Source: Burkholderiaceae bacterium (GTDB lineage: Bacteria; Pseudomonadota; Gammaproteobacteria; Burkholderiales; Burkholderiaceae_E). Taken from it: DNA of 64,000 bases. The stretch spans positions 1 to 64,000 of the forward strand of contig JAGXFR010000056.1 in NCBI GenBank assembly GCA_024637155.1, in the 5' to 3' direction. The first letter of the stretch is position 1; each line of letters begins with the position of its first letter. Of the stretch, positions 15,335-24,161 are shown one piece after another. A program made the position numbers and the translations under genes. Below the pieces are notes generated by a model, which worked only from the letters and a program-made list of their open reading frames with translations, was not told where the DNA came from and did no database searches.

Positions 15335-16420
15335 CTAGCCGTGGCGCGCGGCGAACGCGCGCATGTAATCCGAGAGCCGGCGTGCGCCGGAAACCGGCAT
15401 CGCGTTGTAGAGCGACGCGCGCATCCCGCCCACCGAGCGGTGACCGGCGAGCTGCACCATGCCACGCTCCCGCGCACCGGCCAGGAACGCCGCATCGAGA
15501 GCGGGGTTTGCGAGGGTGAATGGAACGTTCATCCGGGAGCGGTCGGCCGGGGCCACCGCGCTGCGGTAGAAGCCCTGCGAGGCGTCGATCGCGCCGTACG
15601 CGAGCGCCGCCTTTTCGATGTTGCGTGCCTCGATGCCCGGGACGCCGCCGGAGCGCTGGAGCCACTGGAAGACGAGACCCGCGATGTAGATCGCAAAGGT
15701 GGGCGGCGTGTTGACCATCGAACGCTCGCGCGCGTACGCGGCATAGTCGAGCAGGGTCGCCGTCCCGGCGCGCACGTGACCGACGAGATCCTCGCGCACG
15801 ATCACGATCGTGAGCCCGGCCGGACCGACATTTTTCTGCGCCCCGGCGTAAATCAGGCCGTAGCGCGCGACATCGACGCTGCGCGAGAGGAAGTTCGACG
15901 ACATGTCGGCCACCAGCGGCACCGCTCCCGTGTCCGGAACCCAGTTGAACTCGACCCCGGCGATCGTTTCATTGGCGCACAGGTGCACGTAGTCCGCGCC
16001 GCCGTCGAGCCGCCACTGCGCCTGCGCGGGAATCCGACGCAGGCCCTCGTGCGCCTGGCTCGCCGCCACCCGCACGACGCCGAACTTCTCGGCCTCCTGC
16101 GCGGCTTTCCGGGACCACTCCCCGGTGAGCACGCAGTCGGCACCCGAGCCGCCGCGCAGCAGGTTGAGCGGCACCATCGCGAACTGCAGCGTCGCACCGC
16201 CCTGCAGGAAGAGGACGTGGTAGTGCTCGGGAATGCCGAGCAACGAGCGCAGGTCGCGTTCCGCGGCGGCGAGGATCGTGCCGAACTCCTCGCCGCGATG
16301 CGCCATCTCCATCACCGAGAGGCCACTGCCGTGCCAGTCGAGCATCTCGGCGGCAGCCTGTACGAGCACTTCGGGCGGCAGCATCGCCGGACCCGCCCCA
16401 AAATTGAGCACGCGCTCCAT
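15335..16420 (-). CDS. serC: phosphoserine aminotransferase
   Basis: This 361-residue class-V aminotransferase converts 3-phosphohydroxypyruvate and glutamate to phosphoserine and 2-oxoglutarate in serine synthesis, and also serves pyridoxal phosphate synthesis. The N-terminus NFGAGPAMLP is the family hallmark. The PLP lysine lies in YAGAQKN (about Lys193), and GHRSVGGMRASLYNA near the C-terminus completes the active site. The length is typical. It lies 39 bases downstream of the glutamate dehydrogenase gene on the same strand; co-transcription is possible and would couple two glutamate/2-oxoglutarate reactions. Confidence 0.95.
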   Translation of the reverse strand: MERVLNFGAGPAMLPPEVLVQAAAEMLDWHGSGLSVMEMAHRGEEFGTILAAAERDLRSLLGIPEHYHVLFLQGGATLQFAMVPLNLLRGGSGADCVLTGEWSRKAAQEAEKFGVVRVAASQAHEGLRRIPAQAQWRLDGGADYVHLCANETIAGVEFNWVPDTGAVPLVADMSSNFLSRSVDVARYGLIYAGAQKNVGPAGLTIVIVREDLVGHVRAGTATLLDYAAYARERSMVNTPPTFAIYIAGLVFQWLQRSGGVPGIEARNIEKAALAYGAIDASQGFYRSAVAPADRSRMNVPFTLANPALDAAFLAGARERGMVQLAGHRSVGGMRASLYNAMPVSGARRLSDYMRAFAARHG

Positions 16421-16459
16421 CGCTTCCCTCTCGCCCGGCTTCGCCTGGTGCGCGACCGA

Positions 16460-19400
16460 TCAGATCCGCGCCATGCCGCGCAACTCGCGCAGCACCACCG
16501 AGACCATCGGCATGTCGAGCTGCGGCACCGTGCGCAGCTCGCCCACCAGATGGCGGTAACGCTGCAATTGCGGTCCACGCGAGTTCTGCCATGCGGAAAT
16601 CAGCGCCGGAATGTCGCACTCGGCGGTCTCGCATTCGCTGAACACGCGTGCGGTGAGCGTCGCCGCAACGCCGAGCAGATCGTCGCGCAACGCGTCGCGG
16701 GCGAGCGATTGCCAATGGTTGGCCGACCCGAGCTTCGTGACGTGCTGATTGAGCCAGAACAACTCCAGGTCGTGGACCAGCTGGAAGTACGCCTGCGCCA
16801 CCTGCTCGGGAGCACGGCCGCTCGCCGCCGCAATTTCGGCGATGTCGAGCGCGCAGTACAGAGGGATGAAGCTGACGACCTGGCGTGCGATCGGCTCGGG
16901 CACCCTGGCACGAACATACTCTGCGATCGCCTCGTCGAAGGCCTGGCGTTCGTTGCCAATCAGCAGTCCTTCCATGCGCCCGGAGAGTTCCCCGATTGCG
17001 GTGCCGAACAGTTCAACTGCCGCGCTCAGATCGGCCAAGTGGCCAGGGCGGCGCAGCAGCCACTGGGTGGCGCGCGCCGCGAGCCGCGCGACGTCGGCGA
17101 GCAGCGTGTTCTGAATCGACGCGGGCACGGAGGTGTCGAGGGCCTCGATTTGCGACCAGATCTGCCGCAACTGGTAGGCGTCGCGGATCGCCGTGTAGGC
17201 CTGCACGATTTGCCCCGGCGTGGCACCGATGTCCTCGGTGAGCCGAAACGCGAAGGTGCTGCCCATCCGGTTGACCATCCGGTTGACCGCCGCCGTGGCG
17301 ATGATCTCGCGGCGCAAGGCGTGTCGCGCGATTCCGACGGCAAAGCGCTCGCGCAGCGGCGTCGGGAAGTACTCCGGCAGCGCGGTTGCGACCAGCGGAT
17401 CCTCGGGCGCATCCGACGCGACGACCTTCTCGTCGAGCTCGATCTTGCTGTAGGCGAGCAGCACCGAGAGCTCGGGCAGCGTCAACCCCAGCCCCGCGGC
17501 GCGGCGGCGCGCAATCTCCTCGTCGTCGGGGAGGAATTCGATCGCCCGATGCAGACGTCCCGCCTTCTCGAGTGCGCGCATGTAGCGCGTCTGCTCGTCG
17601 AGCAGGTGTGTGCCGCGCGCGAGCATCGCGCTGAGGATCTGCGTCTGCTGGATGTTGTCGCGCAGGACCAGCTCGCCCACCTCGTCGGTCATCGAGGCGA
17701 GAACCTGGTCGCGCTGCTTGCGCGTCAGCTCGCCGTCAGCCACGACCCCGTCAAGCAGAATCTTGATGTTCACTTCGTGGTCGGAGCAGTCGACACCCGC
17801 CGAATTGTCGATCGCGTCGGTATAGATCCGCCCACCCCCGGCCGCAAACTGGATGCGGCCTCGCTGCGTGAGGCCCAGGTTCCCGCCTTCGGCCACGACC
17901 CGGCAGCGCAGTTCGTTGCCGTTGATCCGCAGCGCGTCGCTGGCCCGGTCTCCTACCGCCGCGTTGGTCTCGTCGCTCGCCTTCACGTAGGTGCCGATTC
18001 CGCCGTTGTAGAGCAGGTCGACCGGCGCCTTGAGGATCGCCTGGATGAGTTCGGCCGGAGTCAGGCTCTCGGCCGAAATGTCCAGCGCGCGGCGCACCGG
18101 CTCGCTCAATTCGATCGACTTGGCGCTGCGCGGGTAGATCCCGCCCCCGTCGGAGATCAGCGCGGCATCGTAGTCGGCCCACGACGAGCGCGGCAGCGCG
18201 AAGAGGCGCTCGCGCTCCCGGTAGCTGGTCTCGCAGACCGGCTCGGGGTCCAGGAAGATGTGGCGATGATCGAATGCCGCCACCAGCCGGATATAGCGAG
18301 AGAGAAGCATGCCGTTGCCGAACACATCGCCCGACATGTCCCCGATGCCCACGACGCGGAAGGGTTCCGTCTGGGTGTCCTGACCGAGTTCGCGGAAGTG
18401 GCGCTTCACCGACTCCCAGGCGCCGCGCGCGGTGATCCCCATGACCTTGTGGTCGTACCCGGCCGAGCCGCCCGAGGCAAAGGCGTCGTCAAGCCAGAAG
18501 CCGTATTCGCCCGCCACGGCGTTGGCCGTGTCGGAAAAGGTCGCGGTTCCCTTGTCGGCTGCGACCACCAGATAGGGGTCGTCCCCATCGTGACGAATCA
18601 CGTCCGGGGGCGGCACGACGCTGCCGCGATCGAGATTGTCGGTGATGTCGAGCAGGCCGCGCAGGAAGACCTGATAGCAGGCAATCCCCTCCTTCAGCAA
18701 CGCGTCCCGATCGCCGGGCGCCGGCGGCTTCTTGAGAACGAACCCGCCCTTGGATCCGGTGGGAACGATCACCGCGTTCTTGACGACCTGCGCCTTCACC
18801 AGCCCGAGCACCTCGGTGCGATAGTCCTCCATCCGTTCGGACCAGCGCAGCCCGCCGCGCGCGACCATTCCGCCGCGCAGGTGAATCCCCTCGACGCGCG
18901 GCGAGAACACGAAGATCTCGTACATCGGACGCGGTTCGGGGAGCCCGGGAATCTTCTTCGAATCGAACTTGAACGAAATGTGTTCCGCGGATTCGCCGCC
19001 CGCCTCGCGACGATAGTAATTGGTGCGCAGGGTTGCGCGGATCACCGCGAGGTACTGGCGCAGGATCCGGTCATCGTCCAGATTCGACACGCCGGAGAGC
19101 GCACCGCGCACCCACTGCTCCTTCTCCAGGGTGGCGGCCGCCCGGTCGCCGTCAAAGGACGGATCGAAGCGTGTCTCGAAAATGTCGACCAGCGCGCACG
19201 CGATCGCCGGGTAGGCGGAGAGCGTCGACTCGATGTATTCCTGACTGAAGGTGAAACCCGCCTGACGCATGTACCGGGCGTACGCGCGCAACACCTTGAT
19301 CTGTTGCCAGTCCAGACCGGCGGCGAGCACCAGGCGATTGAAGTCATCGCTGGCCGTCTCGCCTTTCCAGATCTTGCGGAACGCGTCGTGGAACAGCGCG

Positions 19401-21280
19401 CGTGATTTCTCGATGTCCAGGTCCGCGGCGGCGCCGAACTCGAGTCCGAAATCGTGAATCCAGATCGGCGTGCCATCGTCGCGCACGATCGAGTACGGGT
19501 GCTCGTCGATCACGCGCAGGCCCATGTGCTCGAGCATCGGCAGGCTCTCGGAGAGCGGGATGGGACCGCCGAGGTGCAGGATCTTGAAGCGCAGATTGCC
19601 GACCTTGGATTCGAGCGGCGCATAGAGGCTGACCGCGATCACTTCGCGATCCCCCAGCGTTTCCATCCGTTCGATGTCATGGACCGCCGCCCGCGCCGGA
19701 TGGTCCTCGCGGTACGCGGTCGGAAAGCCGTTGCCGTAGCGTTTCATCCGCTGGTTGCCCGATTCCTCGCCGGCGTGCGCGACCAGCGCCTGCATCAGGT
19801 CGTCCTCCCAGCGGCGCGCGGCCTCCGCGAGGCGCTGCTCGAGCTCCTTGACGTCGTACTCGGGCATCGACTCGGGGGCGGTGCGCACGATCAGGAGCAG
19901 ACGGGCCAGCACGGACTCGGAGATCTGCACCGAGTGCTCGCAGGAAATACCCTGGACCGCGTCCATCAGGATCGCCTGCATGCGTTCGCGCAAGGCCGTG
20001 TCGTAGCGTTCGCGCGGAGTGAAGATCAGGCACGAGAAGAAGCGCCCCCATGGGTCGCGGCGCATGAACAGGCGCGTTCTCTGGCGCTCGCCCAGGTTGA
20101 CGATGTCGATCGCGTTGGCGTAGAGCTCGTCCAGGTCGAGTTGGAAGAGCTCGTCCCGCGGATACTGTTCGAGCGTGGTCAGCAGCGACTTCGACGCGAA
20201 ACTGTGCGGCAGGAATCCGGCCCGCTCGATGACGGTTTGCAGCTTGCGCCGCAGCAGCGGTATGTCGGTGGGATTGGTGTTGTAGGCGCTGGAGGTGAAA
20301 AGCCCGAGGAAGCGGTGCTCGCCGATAACCGATCCGTCCGGCCCAAAGCGCTTGACCCCCACGTAATCCATGTAGCTCGGGCGGTGCACGCTCGCGCGCA
20401 CATCGCTCTTCGCGATGATCAGCAGTTCGGGCGAGTGCACGTGCGCGCGCACTTCCGGCGGCAGCATCGCGAAGCTCCCCGAGACGCTGTCGGCGTCGGG
20501 CTGGCGCAGAATGCCCAGCCCCGACTTGGGCACGACATGCTGCGCATCGGCGCCATCCTCCACGAGGAGGTCGTACTGGCGGTAACCGAGCAGCGTGAAA
20601 TTGCCGTCGGCGATCCAGCGCAGGAAGGCACAGTCCTCGGCGGTCTGGCTGCTGTCCTGCGGTGGCGCCGTCGCTTCGATTTCGGCCACGACCTCGCCAA
20701 TCCGCGCAACCATCGTCGGCCAGTCCTCGACGGCCGCTCGGACCTCGCCGAGCACGCGCAGCAAGCCGTCCTGAAGCGCGTTGAGCGACGCCTTATCGGT
20801 GCGCCGATCCACCTCGGCGTGAATCAGCGAGTGCAGGGAACCGGTAGCCGCGTCATCCGGGACCACCTCGACGAGATCGCCCTTGCCGCGCGCGATCCGC
20901 ATCACCGGATGAATGATCAGATGCATCGTCAGGCCCTGACGCCCGATCTCATGGCTCACCGAGTCGACCAGGAAGGGCATGTCGTCGTTGACCATCTCCA
21001 CGATCGTGTGCGGCGACTGCCAGCCGTGCTCCGGCACGTTGGGGTTGTAGGCGCGCACCTTGGGCAAGGACCCGCGCGAGCGCTGCATGAACTGCAGGTG
21101 CGACATCGCGGCGCCGTAGAGATCCTCGGCCGATCGGGAAACCAGGTCCTTGGCGTCCACCTGGCGGTAGTACGCGGCGGTGAAGCTCGCCGCCGCGTTC
21201 GCCTGATCGGCCGAGACCCGGGCCTTCACCAGCTGCAGCGCATCGGCAATCAGTTCGGCTTTGCGGTGTTCTGCCGTCAT
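16460..21280 (-). CDS. gdhB: large NAD-specific glutamate dehydrogenase (GDH-180 type)
   Basis: This protein of about 1606 residues is of the large bacterial NAD-glutamate dehydrogenase family, which deaminates glutamate to 2-oxoglutarate and mainly works in glutamate catabolism. The N-terminal half holds ACT-like regulatory regions. The catalytic part starts near residue 800 with RGGLRWSERMEDYRTEVLG, then VKNAVIVPTGSKGGF with the catalytic lysines, and an NAD domain with GDMSGDVFGNGML. The length matches known members (about 1600). Start ATG at 21280 has GGAGAAG immediately upstream; an ATG five codons earlier contains that ribosome site. The open frame continues far upstream without family sequence. 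The symbol follows the Pseudomonas usage. Confidence 0.93.
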   Translation of the reverse strand: MTAEHRKAELIADALQLVKARVSADQANAAASFTAAYYRQVDAKDLVSRSAEDLYGAAMSHLQFMQRSRGSLPKVRAYNPNVPEHGWQSPHTIVEMVNDDMPFLVDSVSHEIGRQGLTMHLIIHPVMRIARGKGDLVEVVPDDAATGSLHSLIHAEVDRRTDKASLNALQDGLLRVLGEVRAAVEDWPTMVARIGEVVAEIEATAPPQDSSQTAEDCAFLRWIADGNFTLLGYRQYDLLVEDGADAQHVVPKSGLGILRQPDADSVSGSFAMLPPEVRAHVHSPELLIIAKSDVRASVHRPSYMDYVGVKRFGPDGSVIGEHRFLGLFTSSAYNTNPTDIPLLRRKLQTVIERAGFLPHSFASKSLLTTLEQYPRDELFQLDLDELYANAIDIVNLGERQRTRLFMRRDPWGRFFSCLIFTPRERYDTALRERMQAILMDAVQGISCEHSVQISESVLARLLLIVRTAPESMPEYDVKELEQRLAEAARRWEDDLMQALVAHAGEESGNQRMKRYGNGFPTAYREDHPARAAVHDIERMETLGDREVIAVSLYAPLESKVGNLRFKILHLGGPIPLSESLPMLEHMGLRVIDEHPYSIVRDDGTPIWIHDFGLEFGAAADLDIEKSRALFHDAFRKIWKGETASDDFNRLVLAAGLDWQQIKVLRAYARYMRQAGFTFSQEYIESTLSAYPAIACALVDIFETRFDPSFDGDRAAATLEKEQWVRGALSGVSNLDDDRILRQYLAVIRATLRTNYYRREAGGESAEHISFKFDSKKIPGLPEPRPMYEIFVFSPRVEGIHLRGGMVARGGLRWSERMEDYRTEVLGLVKAQVVKNAVIVPTGSKGGFVLKKPPAPGDRDALLKEGIACYQVFLRGLLDITDNLDRGSVVPPPDVIRHDGDDPYLVVAADKGTATFSDTANAVAGEYGFWLDDAFASGGSAGYDHKVMGITARGAWESVKRHFRELGQDTQTEPFRVVGIGDMSGDVFGNGMLLSRYIRLVAAFDHRHIFLDPEPVCETSYRERERLFALPRSSWADYDAALISDGGGIYPRSAKSIELSEPVRRALDISAESLTPAELIQAILKAPVDLLYNGGIGTYVKASDETNAAVGDRASDALRINGNELRCRVVAEGGNLGLTQRGRIQFAAGGGRIYTDAIDNSAGVDCSDHEVNIKILLDGVVADGELTRKQRDQVLASMTDEVGELVLRDNIQQTQILSAMLARGTHLLDEQTRYMRALEKAGRLHRAIEFLPDDEEIARRRAAGLGLTLPELSVLLAYSKIELDEKVVASDAPEDPLVATALPEYFPTPLRERFAVGIARHALRREIIATAAVNRMVNRMGSTFAFRLTEDIGATPGQIVQAYTAIRDAYQLRQIWSQIEALDTSVPASIQNTLLADVARLAARATQWLLRRPGHLADLSAAVELFGTAIGELSGRMEGLLIGNERQAFDEAIAEYVRARVPEPIARQVVSFIPLYCALDIAEIAAASGRAPEQVAQAYFQLVHDLELFWLNQHVTKLGSANHWQSLARDALRDDLLGVAATLTARVFSECETAECDIPALISAWQNSRGPQLQRYRHLVGELRTVPQLDMPMVSVVLRELRGMARI

Positions 21281-21516
21281 GTTCTTCTCCATTCGATGCC
21301 CGGTCGGCGCTGCCAGGAATCCGGTTGCGCTGCCCTCGCGGCCACGCGCGCAGCTGCGCGCAGGCCCTCGGCGAGTCGACAGTGATCCCGGATCGATGAT
21401 GATGATGGAGCGGACGCAGGCACGGGGCGAGCAGTAGGGATCGAGACAGTCGCCGCGGCGACCTCCGCTAATGGTAACAGCCCGGCTTGCGCGGTGGCGA
21501 GCGCCTGGAAACCAGA

Positions 21517-22437
21517 CTAGGCGCCGATTCCGGCGCGCACCACGGTCTCGTCCAGGCGATCGGCGCAGAGCTCGACGAAACGGTAGGCAAAGCCTCGCAT
21601 GAACCGTCCCTTGCGTACCGCGATGTACGTGGTGTTTGAGCCGAACAGGTGCGCGGCGGGCAGCTGGCACAAACCCTGGTCGCGCTCGCCGTCGAATGCC
21701 ATCGAGGCGACGATTCCCACGCCCAGCCCGCACTGCACGTAGGTCTTGATCACGTCCGCATCGAGTGCCGAGAGGATGATGTCCGCAAATACACCGGCGC
21801 GCGCGAAAATCTCGTCGATGCCGCGCCGTCCCGTGAATCCCGGGTGATAGGTGACGATCGGATACCGGGCGATCGCCTCGAGCGTCAGGGGCCCGAACTC
21901 GAGCAGCGGATGGCCGTGCGGCACGATCACCGCGTGGCTCCACTCGTAGTAGGGGAAGCAGGCGATCCCCGGGCTCACGGAGAGCGCCTCGGTGCAGATG
22001 CCGATGTCGGCCTGCCCTTCGAGCAAGTGGCTGACGATTTCGGTCGGGCTGCCCTGATGCAGCGCGAGGTGCACCTTGGGAAATTCCTTCTTGAAGGCGA
22101 GGATCACCTCCGGGAGCGCGTAGCGTGCCTGCGTGTGCGTCGTGGCAATCGTCAGCTGCCCCTGATCCTCATTGGCGAACTGCTCGGCCAGCTGCTCGAT
22201 GTGCTGGGCATCGAGCAGGATGCGCTCGACGATCCGTGCCACCTCCTGTCCGGGCTCGGTGAGCCCCAGCAGGCGCTTGCCCTTGCGCACGAAGATCTCG
22301 ATGCCCAGTTCATCCTCGAGGTCCTTGATGTGCTTGCTCACCCCCGATTGGGAGGTGAACAGCGCATTCGCCGCCTCGGTCAGGTTGAAATTGCGCCGAA
22401 CCGTCTCCTGGATGATCCGCAGTTGCTGGAAATTCAC
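21517..22437 (-). CDS. CysB-like LysR-family transcriptional regulator
   Basis: This 306-residue LysR regulator is of the CysB/Cbl subgroup. The N-terminus NFQQLRIIQETVRR and the winged-helix stretch TEAANALFTSQSGVSKHIKDLE are characteristic, followed by an effector domain containing TTHTQARYALP and GFTGRRGID, residues that in CysB bind sulfate/N-acetylserine. CysB proteins activate sulfur assimilation genes, and Cbl/SsuR act on sulfonate genes. I chose GTG at 22437, the position aligning with CysB starts, with GGGAGG about 10 bases upstream. The neighbours are not sulfur genes, so the regulon is elsewhere. Confidence 0.88.
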   Translation of the reverse strand: MNFQQLRIIQETVRRNFNLTEAANALFTSQSGVSKHIKDLEDELGIEIFVRKGKRLLGLTEPGQEVARIVERILLDAQHIEQLAEQFANEDQGQLTIATTHTQARYALPEVILAFKKEFPKVHLALHQGSPTEIVSHLLEGQADIGICTEALSVSPGIACFPYYEWSHAVIVPHGHPLLEFGPLTLEAIARYPIVTYHPGFTGRRGIDEIFARAGVFADIILSALDADVIKTYVQCGLGVGIVASMAFDGERDQGLCQLPAAHLFGSNTTYIAVRKGRFMRGFAYRFVELCADRLDETVVRAGIGA

Positions 22438-22566
22438 GCCCGCACCGCCTCCCTCTCTTGCTTCCCGCATTGCGCTAACAACCGTCTGACCCGCCGCACG
22501 CGGCCATGATGCATCAAGACGAGCCGGTCAGCGACCCCGGGGCGCCTCTGCGCGAACATGCGAGAA

Positions 22567-22600
22567 GAAAATGGCGCGACCCCGTCAGGGACCGCGCCAC
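22567..22600 (-). terminator. probable terminator downstream of frdD
   Basis: On the minus strand, TGGCGCG (22599-22593) pairs with CGCGCCA (22578-22572), with an inner GTCCC/GGGGT stem, followed by TTTTC. It lies about 55 bases beyond the frdD stop and would end the frdABCD transcript before the CysB-like gene. Confidence 0.65.
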
Positions 22601-22654
22601 GATTGTTGCGCCGCGTGCAGGCGCGTTTGCGAAGGGCCGATCAGGTCGCGGCGA

Positions 22655-23011
22655 TCAGAAGCCGATGCGCAGCAGTGCCCACGCGGCGACCAGGGTCAGG
22701 ACCATCGAGCCACCGAACAGAATGCTCTTCACCATCACCCCCACGTGCACCCGCAGGTCGTGCAACAGGTGATAGATGCGCAGCGCGGCGTGCCACAGGA
22801 AGAAGACCACGATGACGAAGAGAAAGCCCTTGCCGAGGAAGTTCTGCGCGAAGCCGAGCATGTTCTCGTAGCCGAGCGCGTTGGGCGAAAGCCCGATTGC
22901 GAACGGCGCGGCCAACCCGGTCACCAGAACCAGGGCGGGACCGAAGAGCGCGGCCAGGATGCCGCCGGCGCCGAACGGAAGCCACAGGACAGGATCGTTT
23001 GCTCTTTTCAT
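22655..23011 (-). CDS. frdD: fumarate reductase membrane subunit D
   Basis: This 118-residue protein has three hydrophobic helices, the length and profile of FrdD, one of the two membrane anchors of quinol:fumarate reductase. The segment FLWHAALRIYHLLHDLRVH carries histidines comparable to those near the quinone site of FrdD. The ATG overlaps the frdC stop (ATGA). It is last in the frdABCD operon and a terminator follows. A two-subunit FrdC/FrdD anchor argues for the fumarate reductase type rather than a SdhC/SdhD succinate dehydrogenase. Confidence 0.87.
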   Translation of the reverse strand: MKRANDPVLWLPFGAGGILAALFGPALVLVTGLAAPFAIGLSPNALGYENMLGFAQNFLGKGFLFVIVVFFLWHAALRIYHLLHDLRVHVGVMVKSILFGGSMVLTLVAAWALLRIGF

Positions 23012-23406
23012 CGCGTCACCCCCACGACAAAGGCCAGGGAAGCCAACGTCACGATCACCGCCACGACGACACCGGTCTTCATGATGGTTTCCGCCGCGAG
23101 CCGCTTGCCGCCGATGAACATCATCGGCATGGTCTTGGGCATGATCTTGAACCAGCTCCACGTGTGATAGATGAACACCGCCAGAGCCACCAGGTGGAAG
23201 ATCACCGAGAGCGGGCTGCGCAGCGCTTCCTGCCACCCGGCATAGGCCTCGGCGCCCTGCCCGAGGCGAATCAGGCCGACCAGCAGCACGATCGCATAGG
23301 CTGCGACGATGATCGCGGTGGCCTCACGGAACATGTAGTTCATGAAGAACGGGTCCCGCATCCACCAACCCGCCATCGAGCGCCGGTAAGGTCGCTGTCC
23401 GCTCAT
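23008..23406 (-). CDS. frdC: fumarate reductase membrane subunit C
   Basis: This 132-residue protein has three hydrophobic helices and the FrdC pattern: a positively charged start (GQRPYRRSMAGWW), then a central SPLSVIFHLVALAVFIYHTWSWF helix region followed by KIMPKTMP. FrdC with FrdD anchors FrdAB to the membrane and binds quinol. It overlaps frdB upstream and frdD downstream by ATGA. Together with the adjacent rquA gene, the natural donor is probably rhodoquinol, which is inference. Confidence 0.88.
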   Translation of the reverse strand: MSGQRPYRRSMAGWWMRDPFFMNYMFREATAIIVAAYAIVLLVGLIRLGQGAEAYAGWQEALRSPLSVIFHLVALAVFIYHTWSWFKIMPKTMPMMFIGGKRLAAETIMKTGVVVAVIVTLASLAFVVGVTR

Positions 23407-24161
23407 TTCTGTCCTCCCTGCGACGTGAGGAATCGCCCAAAATAGCCCAGCGCGCTGTTCAACTTGTTCTGGTTGACCGCGTTGGCCGGATCGACCTTCT
23501 TCGGACAGACCTCCGAACAGTAGGTCACTGCCGTGCACACCCAGACACCCTCCTCGGCGTTCATCAGTTCCATGCGCCCGTCGCGACCGCCGTCACGCGA
23601 GTCGTCGTTGTAGCGGTGCATCAGCGCCAGCAGCCCCGGTCCGAGGAACTTCTCGTTGAGCCCGTACTCCGGACACGCCGCGTAGCAGAGCATGCAGTTG
23701 ATGCAGCCCGAATACTGCAGGAACTGCTGCAGCTGGCGCGGCGTCTGCAGGTACTCGCCCTGCTCGATCGTGCGGGGCTCCTTGGGCACGAGGTACGCGG
23801 TGATGCGCTCGAGCTTGTCGATGAAGTCGTCCGCGGCAACGACGAGGTCGCGCTCGATCGGGAAGTGCTCCAGCGGCCCGACCCGCACCTTGTTCGGCCA
23901 GAAGTCGCGCAGGAAGGTGCTGCAGGCCAGCTTGGGCTTCGCGTCGATCATCATCCCGCAGCTGCCGCAGATCGCCATCCGGCACGACCAGCGATAGCTC
24001 AAGCTCGCGTCCTGGTCATCCTTGATCGACTGCAGGCCCTCGAGCACCGACGTGTCGTGGGCAAATTCCACCTGAAAGCTCTGCCAGAACGGTTCGGTGT
24101 CCTGCTCCGGCCGATATCGCAGCACTTCGATTTCGATCGTCTTGATCTCGCTCGCGCTCAT
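23403..24161 (-). CDS. frdB: fumarate reductase iron-sulfur subunit
   Basis: This 252-residue subunit carries electrons from the membrane anchors to the flavin. The N-terminal domain has the 2Fe-2S motif SCRMAICGSCG followed by a distal cysteine in KLACS. The C-terminal domain has CINCMLCYAACPEY for the 4Fe-4S cluster, and CTAVTYCSEVCPKKVDP for the 3Fe-4S cluster. The length is that of FrdB/SdhB. It sits between frdA and frdC with ATGA overlaps on both sides, so subunit synthesis is coupled. Confidence 0.94.
   Translation of the reverse strand: MSASEIKTIEIEVLRYRPEQDTEPFWQSFQVEFAHDTSVLEGLQSIKDDQDASLSYRWSCRMAICGSCGMMIDAKPKLACSTFLRDFWPNKVRVGPLEHFPIERDLVVAADDFIDKLERITAYLVPKEPRTIEQGEYLQTPRQLQQFLQYSGCINCMLCYAACPEYGLNEKFLGPGLLALMHRYNDDSRDGGRDGRMELMNAEEGVWVCTAVTYCSEVCPKKVDPANAVNQNKLNSALGYFGRFLTSQGGQK

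Noticed and set aside
16460-21943. Extension of the glutamate dehydrogenase frame upstream to 21943
   Set aside because: The extra 220 codons overlap the CysB-like gene and have no family sequence. The start at 21280 has a ribosome site and gives the normal length.
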